Below are positions 12,601 to 27,100 of a stretch of 64,000 nucleotides of DNA, piece after piece. Each line of letters opens with the position of its first letter. The first letter of the stretch is position 1. The notes under the pieces were generated by a model. It worked only from the letters and a program-made list of their open reading frames with translations. It was not told the DNA's origin and ran no database searches. The stretch covers positions 23,390,876-23,454,875 of the forward strand of contig NC_049986.1 in the NCBI RefSeq assembly GCF_000003815.2. The letters are read 5' to 3'. The stretch is from Branchiostoma floridae. Lineage: Eukaryota; Chordata; Leptocardii; Amphioxiformes; Branchiostomatidae. The position numbers and the translations under genes were made by a program.

Positions 12601-15600
12601 AGCCTTGACAAAAAGTGCAGATCCTGGAGCAAAACAGACTCTGGAACATCGCATCAAGCACATGGAGAAGATCAGAGAAGCAGTGAAGAAGGTATTTGAT
12701 ATCAAGCTGTTTAAGAAATAGAATCTGATACATTTATGTATTGAATACCATCATTATTTTGTGCTGTATTTACGACAACATGACTAATGTTTCCAAGCAA
12801 ATCTATAGCTAGTACGTTCTATTTGGGGTCTGAATGATCAATTGATTCTGAATCATTGATTGAGTCTGGTTGCATATTATGCAATATTAATAATAATTAA
12901 TATAAATGTTAATGTCAAAATATCAATTACAAATTGATGCAAAAATGCCACACATTTCTTCTAGTAAGTACATGTAATGAAGTATTGGAATTTCATACTT
13001 GTGACATGTGGTAGTCCTTAGACTAGTATAAATAGTCAAACATGAAAATCACCATGCATGGACAATGCAAATATGTAAGCCATAACTTGAATAACATTTT
13101 TTTTTTAAGTATGCTTGAAAAGGCTTATTTATTTCATAATTGAGGTCTCCAAAGTCACATTTGTGCTGTGCATTATATAGATATGCATGAATCTAAAGCA
13201 TTGTCATGATAAACAAATACTGTAGCACAAGCACATTATATACAAAATATGACTTCCATTTTGAAATTTTAACAGAAACTATCAAGGCCGAAAGGAGGAA
13301 GATCCGGCATGGGACATCACTTGGGGAACATCAATCAAAACCAACATCTTCATTTTGATAAAACAAGGTGGGGGAATCTTAGTTTATAATTATCATTAAT
13401 CTTCAAATGTTGATAAGAAGTTATCTTTGTCTGCCGATTGATAAATAACTGAAGATGACAAAATAATTCAATTTGATGATCATCTCATATTCTATTTCAA
13501 GTCAGTACCAAGGCCACCTTAAGAAGGCTGACTCCTCCCTTGCCAGGGCAGACCTGGACTCTGCAGAGCAGCATTTTGCAGCTGCACTCAAGGCAGTACA
13601 TGAGAGAGGTAAGGGATAACTCTTACTGGCAATAATCATACTAACTTTCCGTTCAAATATGATTGTACAGTAAAATCAATTTTTTAATTCAGTAAATTGC
13701 ATTAACTAGAGAAAGAGAGAAACAATTATAGTATTACATTAGTTAATACTTCAAAGTCAAAGATAATCATACTTGACAATCTCTGCCTGAAATATACATT
13801 TTAAACATTTATCTCCCCCTACATAAGAATGTAGGCTATTTTATGATTGCATGATTGTGCCATTTTGTTTCTGTACAAGTAGTTATTCCAACAAAAAATT
13901 AAAATGCCCAACACCATGGCTTTCTTTTCCCCAGATCCCACAGCCCAGCAGTACCAGAGAGAGGTGGAGCCCCTGTGCAAGTTGGGGGATGTCTACAGTA
14001 AGCGAGGTCAGCAGACAGGAGACGGGGGAGACTTTGTCAAGGCAGCAGCACTCTACAATGCAGCCATAGCCAGGTCAAATAATGAAGTCCTTAATGGTAA
14101 CATAGTGACAGCTATTGTAGATGTAGAGAAGTCCTTTCTGAAATGTATCTTAGACATCAGTCATAATGTAAGCCTTCTAAATAAAGAAAACCACAAGAAA
14201 CAGCTGAAGAAGATGCGAGACCAGATCAAGCTGGAGATGGAAACCATTGACCATCAGCTGGATCCCTATGTACATGATGAGGATGATCCACGTGTCAGAG
14301 TGATAGAGGCAAAACGAGCTCAGGCTGTCAGAAAGTTGTTTGAGAAGATTTCCCAGCAAAGGAAAGAGTTCATCAGCCTGCTTGTAGAAGAGTGTATTGG
14401 GTTAATGGGTCCCCCTCCCTGTAAGTATGCCCTGATAGGTTTGGGTTCACAGGCCACAGGACTGGTAACTCCATACTCAGACCTGGAGTTTGCCATCTTG
14501 ATAGATGAAGAAAGTGAACAATATAAGTTGTATTTCCGTAACCTCACCCACTTTCTGCACCTCAAAGTGGTCAACTTGGGAGAAACCATTCTCCCAGCAC
14601 TGGGAATAAAATCTTTCAATGACTTCTACTCCAAGAACCCACTTGACAGCTGGTACTATGACTCTGTTACACCTCGTGGATTTGCATTTGATGGCTCTAT
14701 GCCAAAAGCAAGCAAGACTCCACTGGGCCAGCAGGGAACAAAGACCAAGCCACCCAGAGAACTCATCTGCACCCCAAACAACATGGTTTCAATTTTGCAA
14801 AATGATGTCACACTATACCTGAAGGAAGGATATCACCTTGCCACTATCTTGAGAAACCCATGCCTGATAGCAGGGGACCAGGATTTGATTGACATGTACA
14901 TGGGCATCACAGTGGAGATACTACAAGCTAATGGGGGTAAAATGGCTCAACAACTGGCACAGGAGACACTTAGAGAAAATATCAAAAGCTATGATAGAAA
15001 TGAAACAGTTACAGCAAAATTGATTGATGTAAAGAAAAAAATATATCGCTTCCCAGCTGTAGCAGTAGACTGCTTGGCACTATCTTCAGGCATCATACCT
15101 ACCACAGTTTGGGAGACAATAGAGGAAATGGAAAACCAGCAAGTGATCAGTCCCAACAATGCACACCACCTGACAGTGCTTACCAGCATCTCAGCAGAAC
15201 TCAGGCTCAGAACCTACATTGCAAATGGTGGACAGAAGGAAAACCTGTCAGCTTTGACATCAATGGAAACAACACAGCATATTAGGCAGGAATCATCCAA
15301 ACAGACCAATGATGAAGAGCAAACAATTGCATTGAAAGCAGCTTTTCATGTACCAAATCAAAAGCAGCTTTTTAGATACTACCACACAGCAGTTCCACTT
15401 AAAAATGTTTTGTCTAAATTCATTGGAGATAAACCAACCCTTGGTCAGTTGTCTGACTTCTATGATGCTTCTTCCAGAGTGCAAGGAGATATGTACCATG
15501 AGCTATGCAAATATAGGCTGGCTATCAGCTACTTTGAAGAGGCTATTCATGCTGTAAAAAACGATCCTGAGAAAATGCAGCTGCTTCGCAAACTTGGAGT

Positions 15601-18128
15601 TGCTTGGGACAAAAGTGGTGATTACCAAAAAGCAATCAGCTACCATGAGCAGGCACTACAGATGTACAGGAGTATCTTTGGTCAGGCTACAGCACATTCT
15701 GAAATTGCTGTCATTCTCAACAACCTGGGGTCAGCCTTGATAGGTCTAGGCAAACACCATGAAGCACTCAGCTACCTAGAACAAGCACTACAAATGTCCA
15801 GGAGTATCTATAATCAGAGTACTGATCATCCTAACATTGACGACGTACTAAACAATATAGGACATGTGTGGTTTTGCCTAGGGGATTATAGAAGATCAAT
15901 AAGGTACCACGAACTGATACTACAGAATCTGATGAAAAGAAGCATTCATGGTCAGACTTCTCACACAAGTATTGCCATCTTACTCAACAACTTGGGGACA
16001 GCCTGGCAAAGAATAGGTGAAAACAGTAAAGCAATCAACTACTTTGAACGGGCACTGCAGATGTACTGGAGTATCTATGGTCGGAGTACAGCACATCCTT
16101 ATATTGCTGCATCAATCAATAACCTTGGAAAAACCTTGGTTGATGTAGGCGATCACAAAAAAGCCATCAGCTACTATGAACAAGCACTACAGATATACAG
16201 AACAATCTACATGTGTGGTGAGAGTGCAGGGCATCCATCAATTGTCATTTCATTAACCAACATAGGATCAGCTTGGGACAGATTGGGTGAGTACAAAAAA
16301 GCAATCAGCTACCATGAGCAGGCACTGCAGATGTCCAGGAGTATCTATGGTCAGGGTACAGAACATTCCAACATTGCCAGGTCACTTAACAACATTGGCA
16401 CAGCATGGCATGGTTTGGGTGATTACATAAAAGCAATCAGCTACCATGAAGAGGCACTGAAGATGTATAGGGGTATCCATGGTCAGAATACCGTACATCC
16501 TGATATTGCCATGTCACTCAACAACTTGGGGTTTGCACGGAACTTACATGACTTCAAGAAATCAGGGAATAATCTGTCTTTTAGAAAACTTAATGGCATC
16601 ACCGACATAGAACAGGCACTGCAGATGTATAAGAGTATCTATGGTCAGAATATGGCACACCCTGACATTGCCACCTCACTCAATAACCTGGGGATAGCCT
16701 GGCAAAATTCAAGGGATCACGCAAAAGCAGTTCATTTCTATGAACAGGCTCTACAGATGAAGAGGAGAATTTTTGGACAGTTTACACCACATGCCGATAC
16801 TGCAGTGTCACTCCACAATTTAGGAAATGCTTTGTGTGACCTGGGTGATCACAGAAAAGGAATCACCTACTGTGAACAGGCACTTCAGATGCGCAGGAGT
16901 ATCTATGGTGAAAACGCAGCACATCTTGAAATTGCAACTTCACTAAAAGTTCTTGGTGGGAATTATGCAGATTTTGGAGATCACAGAAAAGCAATCAGCT
17001 ACCTTGAACATTCAGTACAAATGAGGCGGAAAATCTATGGTGAGAACACAGCACATCCTGACATTGCAACTTCACTTAACAATTTAGCTCATGCATTTCA
17101 ATGTGTGGGAAATCATCAAAAAGCAAACAGCTTCTATGAGCAGGCACTGCAAATGTTCAAAAGAATCTATGGTCAGAGTACAGCACATGCTGACATTGCC
17201 AGCACACTAACCAACATGGCTTCAACCTGGAATTTGCTTGGTTATCACAGCAAAGCCATCAGAGTCTGTCAAGAAGCCTTGGCTATGGCAAGACAGGTTT
17301 ACCCTCAAGACAAAAGTCACCCACTGATAAAAGTAATTGAAAGAAACATTGCAGTGATAGAAAAAAAAAATCAGCAGATGTACAAGTAAATGTACTGACA
17401 AAAATCTTCAAGAATCAAACAATTTAGCACACGCAAGATAGCACAACGTACAAGATTCTATCTGAAACATCTTTAAATCTCCCATTGATTGATGATCATT
17501 GTTGCAGACTACTAGTTAAGTAAACATCTTACAGAGTGCTTGCAAATTAGCATTTTTGATATGCTTTAGTTAGTAGAAAGTACCACATACACTCAATCTG
17601 GTATCAAACTTGTACAATTTTGTAAAAATCAGGGATACACTACAATGTACAATTGTGATGGCCAAACCAATGTTTGTTGAAATACACACTGTCAGCTTGC
17701 ACCAACTTTAAGTGCTGTCATGTGGTGATTTTTGACTGTCACATTCAAAATCAAAGTTAAATTAGACAAGAGTTAGACAGTGTACATGTATTTACTGAAA
17801 TTATTGGTCTGACATCATGACAAAAACTGTGACTTACAGGCAGGTTGTACCCCATGGCTCCAAACACTCCCTTGATAAATTCCCTGTCATCGGCTTTCTG
17901 CAAAATGAATATAGATAGTGCTTAAAATTACAAAAATGCAACAGTTGCAGTCTCAATTATATGTCAAAGAAATGCACACTGCCCCCCCTCCCACACACAC
18001 ATGTACACACAGATACATGACTGTACACATACACACACTTGTCAAACACTCACACACACACAGTCACACAAACACACACACAGTCACACATACAAATGCA
18101 CACACACACACAGTCACACATACAAACG

Positions 18129-18159
<31 letters not shown>

Positions 18160-21100
18160 ACTCATGGATGCACACACACAGTCACAGTGTCAGAAACACA
18201 CAGTCAGACACACACACAGACACGCATGGATGCACAGTTGCACAGGTGTATGGAAGGTATGGCACGATGGTCTTCTTTTCAAATTAAGCCAACTAGGGAT
18301 ATCTGGTTCACTTCTTCAATGGATACAATCTTATCTCACAAATCGGAAGCAGAGAGTTGTCATTAATGGGGCATGTTCCGACTGGCTACCGATTAACGCA
18401 GGTGTCCCACAGGGGTCGCTTTTGGGCCCACTCCTTTTCCTAGTTTTTATTAACGATTTAGTGGACAACTTGCAAACTGATGCCAATCTTTTTGCTGATG
18501 ACACGTCTCTTGTGGAAGTAGTTTTGGATCCGCTCGTCTCAGCAAATAGATTGAACCATGATCTTAGAATGGTGGGTGAATGGTCGGACCAGTGGCTGGT
18601 AACTTTTAATCCCCTTAAAACTGAACTGATGACATTCTCCATGAAAAGGGTCAAAGTCTATCACCCACCATTAGTGTTTAAAGGAGTTGTGCTTAAGGAA
18701 GTTGACTCTCACAAGCATTTGGGCTTGAACTTGAAACGTGACTTGTCCTGGTCATATCACGTGTCTACATTGATTACCAAGGCAATGAAGCGAATCAATC
18801 TTCTGAAGAGGATATCATATTTTGTTCCTCGGGGAACATTAGAAACTCTGTATGTCACTATGATTCGTCCATTACTTGAATATGCTGACATTGTTTGGTG
18901 TGGCCTTCTCGGCAAAGATTGTGATCTTCTTGAGTCTGTCCAGATGGCCGCGGCACGAGTTTGTACCGGAGCCATGAGAGGCACTAAACATGAGAGCTTG
19001 TTAGCCGAGGTTGCATGGGACACACTAGCGGACAGAAGGAAAAAGCACCAGTTGATTCAGTTTTGGAAAATTATGAATGGTCTCGCACCACTGTACTTAC
19101 ATAATATTATCCCTCCACGTATCTGTGATACGGTCCCTTACAACCTTCGCGCAAACCAAAACCTTACTTCCATTGCCTGTAAAACTGAAAAGTATAAAAG
19201 ATCCTTCCTACCTTCAACTGTTCACTTGTGGAATGAACTGCCTACGAATGCTAAAGCCGTCCTTTCGATCAACACTTTCAAAAAAGAGCTAGACTCACTA
19301 TTCAACAAGCCGACAAAATACTCCCATTTCTCTTATGGCCAAGGTCGTTCCACAGTTCATCTTACAAGGCTCCGTCTAAACTTCAGTCAGTTAAACTACC
19401 ATCTATTTCAACACCATTGTATTGATTATCCTACATGCAAATGCGGATATATCATTGTGAAACAACCGAACATTATCTACTACACTGCACACTCTATACT
19501 AGCCAAAGAAGTTCTTTGTTATCGGCTGTCTCAAATATTATAGTAGACCTAAAGCACCTCAACGACACTACTTTATGTACTTTACTGTTATCAGGATCAA
19601 CATCTCTCTCACATCAACAGAACTGTAACATTTTTGATCTTGTCATTACCTATATCCATTGTACAGGCAGGTTCTCCTAATTGATTCAGCACCAACTTGT
19701 CTTGTTTAAATTTATTTTTCTGTTATCCATTTTGTACTTATGTATGTAATGTCGTTTACTATTCTTGTTTTATGCGTATGTTTCTTGAGTAGAAGGCTTA
19801 ATATAAGCAATTTGTGCTTTCCGCCTCATACTCGCAAAATATATGTGAATAAATAAAAAAAACAGTTGCACACACACACACCAACATACACACACACACA
19901 CAGTACATACCTCAAACAGTCTCCTGTATCTGCTCATAGTCAGGAAGACCCCGGGTCAAAGCCCTGAGACAGAAACAGCCACACACACATGCACACACAC
20001 GCACACACACACACACACACGGGCACACACAAACACACACATACACATACTGTTACATGTAGACACATATACATGTACGTACCTCGAACAGTCTCCTGTA
20101 CCTGCTCCTAGTAAGGAAGTCCCCCGGGTCGAAGCCCTGAGACAGAAACAGCTCCACAAACTCCTCCCGGTCCTTCTTCAGTAGAGCCTTCTCAAACAGA
20201 CGCGGTGGGATCTGGGGGGAAAGATTGTGTTACATACATACATCAACGACCGGAGGTCGGGACCAGGCTAGTACATATTTCACTCCATAGAGGCATCTAT
20301 ATGTAAGATTGTGTTGACTAACTCAGATCTAACCAGAGCTGAGATGCAATATGTAGTCGACTGTACCAAAGTTGCTGTACTTTTTGATGCATTAAAAAGG
20401 CTTCAGAATCTTTATTATTTTCCTCTAATGCAAAATTACTATAATTAGTATTTTCTTCATCTTGAAGTTCTCTTTTCTCCCACCAATTTTTCACAAGAAA
20501 GACAGACCGACATTACATCATGATCATCTAAAATGTAAACCAACTGTTCTGTCCTGAACACTGTAAGTCTTTTCAACCATAATATGCAACTTGGTGGGCC
20601 TTAGTGTAGTAAGTCTAGTAATTATCAACTCTACGATGTCGTGCATTTCTGCCATTTCTGAGTTGCTGGCTGCTGGTAAATACACACACCATAAAGATGG
20701 CTATTAGGAAAGAGAGGTGGTGCCATTGTGCCCTTTAGATATAATGTTACCTAAAAAAAAAGGATATGGTGTCAAAGATTATGTGAAATCTGGCAGCGGA
20801 GGATATAATTGACAAGTCATTGACTGTAAGGTTTGTTTTCTTCGGTGTCAGAGAAGGGAAACATGTAAAATACAACAGAGTTTACTTTGATATTGTCTGG
20901 GAAATACGGAGACTGGAAGATCTCGGACAGCGCCAGGTCAGGTCTGTTCCACTGCAAGGTCAGCTGAAGGTCACTCTGCACCACATTGTCATCGGAAACA
21001 TCTGCCTGAGCTGAAGGCAGAAATAAAAGAAAGAGTCTGTTTCCTGTTTGTTTGTTTACATCACAGTAGTCATGACAACATTAAATGGTCACAAGACATA

Positions 21101-24100
21101 ATGTTACTCAGTACTTTGGTTCCTACAAAATGTACAATCTGCAAATTCTTTTCAATAACAGCTGCTGTTATCATATATAGCACAGGTCATGGGCATGAGT
21201 CTTAAAAGGTCGGAGGCCACTTTCGCTGAATCTCTCATATCACTGATTTTGAGTTCACCTTAATATGTTTACTTTCTGTAAATTTAAAATCATAATTTTT
21301 GTTGTATATTTCAATCTGTTTTGTCTCATTTTAGTCTGGACTCCATGAAGAGTAGTGATAATGCTAGTTCACCTTTATTCGTGGGGTAACCTATATCCGA
21401 TTAAAAACAGGATACTTAGGGATACCACGTAGATGGACGGTGGTTTCTAATCAGTGCTTTTTTCAATATAATGCAGTTTGAGACCACCGTTAGTCAACTT
21501 GATATCCCGAAATACCCTGGTGTTAAATTCAACGGATAAAGGTTACCCCGCGAATAAAGGTGAACTAGAGTTATATCACTGATGAAGATTGAACCAAACC
21601 AAACTGTCTGAGGGCAGAATGTTGTCTGCTGGGTGTATGGAATCAGTCAAGTAATCTCACCTTTCAAGATGGCCGTCAGGATGTACTTATCAAGATTCTC
21701 CAGGTCGTCATGGAAACCTTGCACTTCTAGGATGCTGAGGAACACCTGGTCCTCCTGTCAGTGATAAGAAATTAGTGATGAAATAAAAAAAAAAGTTCAA
21801 CAACAGTTCAGGTATAATTTTGTTCAGTAAGGCATTGATGATGAGCCCATACTGCAGAAAAAGTTACCTGATGAACCCATACTGCAGAAATAGTTACCTG
21901 ATGAACCCATACTGCAGAAATAGTTACCTGATGAACCCATACTGCAGAAATAGTTACCTGATGAACCCATACTGCAGAAATAATTAACCTGATGAACCCA
22001 TACTGCAGAAATAGTTACCTGATGAACCCATACTGCAAAAATAGTAACCTGATGATCCCATACTGCAGAAATAGTTAACCTGATGAACCCATACTGCAGA
22101 AATAGTAAACCTGATGAACCCATACAGCAGAAATAGTTACCTGATGAACCCATACTGCAGAAATAGTAACCTGAATGTAGCATTTTAATTACTATCAGAT
22201 TTTTTTCTTTATAAAAAAACTACGATCTTTTAAGCAAAGTTGATTGCCCTTGATGTTGCCTGACCTTGATGGCGTCGTTAACACAGTCGATGATCGACTC
22301 CTTCAGCTCCTGGACCTCCTCCTGAGACAACTTGGGGAATGTCTTAAAGATCCTCCTGGACAGCTCCGCCCTTAAGTACTGCATCCAGTCTTCCTGAGGA
22401 GGTCTGTAGTAATGCAAGGACATTATATGATATAATATTGAGTAATGTCAAGAAGAAGAAATAACTGTGTCTTAGAAATCATTGCAAACAGCTTTACTCT
22501 TAAGTACTGCATCCAGTCTTCCTGGGGAGGCCTGTAGTAAAATATCATGACAAGAGAAGTGTCTTAGAAGTGTCTTAGAAAACATCTGTAATCTTAAGTA
22601 TAAAACAAATAGGTACTGCATCCAGTCTTCCTGCAGAGGCCTGTAGTAGTTAAATGTCAACTTGAAGACATTAAGAGAAGTGTCTTAGAAATGTCTTAAA
22701 AATCATATCGGACAGCTTTACTCTTAAGTATTGTATCCAGTCTTCCTGGGCAGGCCTGTAGTAATGTAAAGACAAAGAGAAGTGTCTTAGAAATGTCTTA
22801 GAAAACATCCCAGACAGCTCCACTCTTAAGTACTGTATCCAGTCTTCCTTGGGAGGTCTGTAGTAATGTCAAGACAATGGAAGTGTCTTAGAAATGTCTA
22901 AGAAAACATCTTTAAGCTTAAGTAAACAAATACCTAATCCAGTCGTCCTGAGAGGCCTGTAGTTAAATGTCAAGACAAAGAGAAGTGTGTTAGAAATGTC
23001 TTACAAATCATCCCCGGCAGCTTCAATCTTAATTAAAAAAAATAATAAGTACTGCATCCAGTCTTCCTGAGGAGGTCAGAGTCTGTAGTAATGTTCAAGA
23101 CAAAGAGAAGTGCTTCGAAATGTCTTAGAAATCATCCCAGACAGCTTTACCCTTAAGTGATGATGACCCTTAACTACTGCATCCAGTCTTTCTGAGGAGG
23201 CCTGTTGCACATAGTGTCAAGACAATGAAAGAGACCCTGAAACTGAAACTGTTGGCATGTTGATTTATTTTCTTTGTGTCACCTTGTTCTCATGCCTTTA
23301 TATTTATTAATATTTTTATACTCCATAAACGAACAACTCAAATTTAAGTAGCCCCTTTAAGTCTTTTAAAAAGAATTAACCGTCACGGTTCTTGGTGCAT
23401 GGGAGACCAATGTGCAGATGTTGGCACATTGGCGCACCAAATCCGTACTGTGATTTGGGCACAGATTAGCCAAGGAGGCTCGGTGGGCGTTGCTCCACTA
23501 TCTGGGAAAGTTGTGTGCAATGCATCTGACTCAAACTAGCATTTTGAAATTGTGCAAAGCTCTTTGACCTAAGCATATAATCTGTGTTTATTTTACTCAA
23601 TCCAAAATCTGGTCCACTGATTTTATTCAGATCCGTTTTTTTGTTCAGACCTGTATCTGATCCGCTGGACCAACATCGGGGCATGGTGGGTTACATTTAT
23701 ACCAACAGCATACTGCAACACACAGTGGCACATGGAGTGTCAGTCACCTCAGCTATGTCACACGTCTTTATTGCAAGGACCAGGGACAAATAAAAGGATC
23801 CTCAGAGTGTAAACAAATATGTCAATTCTAGGTTTAACATGGACCGGTGAATCAACGTATTGAGATATTAAAACTGACTTTAGGCCAGACAAATGTAATT
23901 TCCTGGTTCCAAGAATTTAGCAAAATGTTAAAATGAGATCCAGCAATAATAATTAAGTGACTGTCAGGAATAGATAAAAAAGATCATCTAATTTTCCAAC
24001 TTTCTTGTTGGTACAGTCCAAAAAATGGACCAGACCTATAGTATTATGCCTTGGTTCACTCAGGTGTCTGGATTGAATACAATCCTATTGGAGTTTTTCT

Positions 24101-27100
24101 CCCTGCCTGTTACTTTAATATTATGATTGTGCTCTAACTTGCTATATTTTCACTTTAAACAAGCCAAAAACCAACAAAACACGTGGCTTTACATTGGACG
24201 TAGCATCCAACAGTGGCACCATATGGGAAATTCTGTGGCGATAACTTACATGTATTTCAAGCACCTGTAGCAGTTAAGCTCGAAAAGCTCTAGCAAATAA
24301 AAGGCAGGCCTTGGAATTTTGGCACATGGATGCCTGTCTCCTTACAGTCTAATAGAAGTCAGCTTAAATGTCATTTAAACATGCCCCGGTTATGTGAGCT
24401 ATTTCGCAATCTCTCACAAGGGAGCCAAGGAAAACCTTGGACGAATACTGGAAACCTTCGAAGGTAAACAAACACACCTCCTCTGGGTCTAGTAGACTCC
24501 AGACTCCGCATGTTTTTCATGTAGTAGTAAGTTGTAGTATCCACTATCCAGTATTTGATTATACTGCTGCTGGGGTCACTGACACAGGGGTAGGCAGCAG
24601 TCAGATAGTCTTCATACCGCGCCTCCATGCGGCTCTGTCCAGTGGGTCGACCCGTTAGACCGCACTCCTTGATGTCCCTCCTAACACACTCCATCCAAGT
24701 TTTTCTCGGTCAACCACGACCCCTGTTGCCTGACAGTTCGTGGTTCTAGAATTTTCTGAGAGCAGACATAATTCACTGGATATCTAATGGCAGCAGTGAC
24801 ACTGTGGACCGACAGTCTCTTTACTTGCCGAAATAAATCCGAAAGTCAATTTGCACATATTGTACATTCTTCTGTGAAAGGAATTGGAGAGACAGGGGCA
24901 TGGCCTTGGGCATGTTTGCTGTCTCCCTTGAATTTCACATCATTGCCATGGTCAATATGAGGTTTGTCCTATTAATAAATACTGGGGTTATTCACCTTTG
25001 GTTCTTGCCCTTCTCTTCTTCAGGCTTTAAGTCTCAGGATCTGATGATTGTTGTTGTTGTTTATTAAGAAACCTTTTAGCCCTCACGGGCTAATCTTCCA
25101 AGGTTCAATCAACATGAATACATACATTTTAAAAAATACAACAATCACAAAGTATTTACAATAGAGTGCAATAGAGTACAGTGTCTAGAGGTCAGAGGTC
25201 TAGATGACAATGTTTGAGATAGCTTGTTTAAAACTGGACAATGTGCACAGTGACTTAATGTCAGATGGCAATGAGTTCCAGAGCATAATTGCTCGGTACA
25301 GAAATGTACGTTTTCCACTGTTTGTTTTAGGTTTGGGTAGTCTGAAGTTGTTGGATACAGAAAATCTAGTATTATATATGTGGGATGAATTAACTGCTAT
25401 GAAAGAATTGTACACATTTTGTGGTTCGTGGCTAGTGAGGATTTTGAAGAACATAATTGATAACATAAGGTTAAAGTCCTTCAGGTACCAGATGGTGCAT
25501 AGGGTGGCAACCATCAGCATTTCTGCAGCCCTTGGGCCACACAACTTTGTGCAATCACTACAGTAGGGGGCTATACCACTGGTAGTGGTGTATGTGTTTA
25601 ACTTCAAAAAGTCATAATCTTTCACAAATGCTGAGTGCTTAGCAGAGAAAGGCATATGTAGCACACACCCCTGTACTATACAAAATGGGACTTGAACCCC
25701 TTACCAGATGATCCAGAAGCAAATTTAAACTACTCACCTTTCTTTGATCTCCTCATAAGCGAAGGCCAGCAGATCGGCAGCCTTGCCACTTCCCTTCAGT
25801 AGCAGAACGGGAGTCTCCTGATGTACACACCCCTGTACATACTGTACTATACAAAGCTGGATTTGAACCCCTTACCAGATGATCCAGAAGCAAAAATACC
25901 CACCTTTCTTTGATCTCCGCATAAGCAAAGGCCAGCAGATCGGCAGCCTTGCCGCTTCCCTTCAGTAGGAGTACAGGAGTCTCCTGTTGCACACACCCCT
26001 GTATGTACTATATACTGTACTATACAAAGTGGGACTTGAACCCCTTACCAGACGATCCAGAAGCAGAATTACCCACCTTTCTTTGATCTCCTGGTAAGCG
26101 AAGGCTACCAGATCCGCAGCCTTGCTGCTTCCTTTCAACAGGAGTACAGGAGTCTCCTGTTGTACACACCCCTGTACGTACTGTATACTGGGCTGGATTT
26201 GAACCCCTTACCAGATGATCCAGAAGCAAATTCAAACTACCCACCTTTCTTTGATCTCCTCGTAAGCAAAGGCTAGCAAGTCAGCAGCCTTACCACTGCC
26301 CTTCAGTAGGAGTACAGGAGTCTCCTGTTGCACACACCCTTGTACGTACTGTATACTGGGCAGGAATCAATCCCCTAATACTGTTATTACGTACTGCACC
26401 CACCTTTCTTTGATCTCTTCATACGCAAAGGCCAGCAGATCGGCAGCCTTGCCGCTTCCCTTCAGTAGGAGTACAGGAGTCTCCTGTTGTACACATCCCT
26501 GTACATACTGTATACTGGCCGGGCCTCCCTGCACCAACACACACACCACGGGGTTCGCCTTCTTTCTGGAGGTGGTCCCGGGAAGAACTGCACATACAAA
26601 TGTAGAAGGCAAAATCATATGTACATGTAAATGACTCTGAGTACTTACATGTATCTTGAACCAAAATGCTAATGAAAACGATATGATATATGTTCCGTCT
26701 TAAGTTTGCTGAGTTGGACAGAACATGAAATTATGTTCAATTATTTTAGTAACTGTTGGAATCAGGGATCTGTCATTTCACTAGATGGGTTTCACTTTCA
26801 AAAGAACAGTAAAATTTATTAGCATCTGGCTTTGTCTAAGAGGGTTACAAGGACGCAGTGCCCCCATGCCCTGGCCACGTGCCCTATTACCCAGGGGAGC
26901 AGATTTTCTGACAACCATAAGATTCAGATTGACAATGGATGCTACTAGTTCATATGTGGCCAGTCTTCAACATATTAACTGGCTCTAGGTCAAGATACAG
27001 AGTAACCTTTTTATGGCAAGAGAGAGACGAGCTTGGAGACAGCTCTTCATGTCTACATTTGTACCTTGTCCCCCAAAGAGATCGGGAGGTCAAGGAACTA

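Noticed and set aside
12692-12721. Separate single-exon 244-residue TPR gene ending at 12721
   Set aside because: Splicing at the donor at 12692 continues in frame through three more exons with matching phases; the read-through stop is more likely intronic.
12417-12733. Minus-strand frames opposite the TPR exon
   Set aside because: They are shadows of the plus-strand coding sequence with no own motif.
18001-18290. His/Thr-rich frames over CA repeats (also at 36770-37140 and 38036-38415)
   Set aside because: Dinucleotide repeats give open frames in all phases; there is no splice or homology support.
21824-22183. 119-residue minus-strand frame repeating [10 protein letters not shown]
   Set aside because: It is a product of a 30-bp intronic minisatellite with no other coding evidence.
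24371-24694. 107-residue minus-strand protein
   Set aside because: Only its first part resembles a LINE C-terminus; the rest is unrelated read-through.
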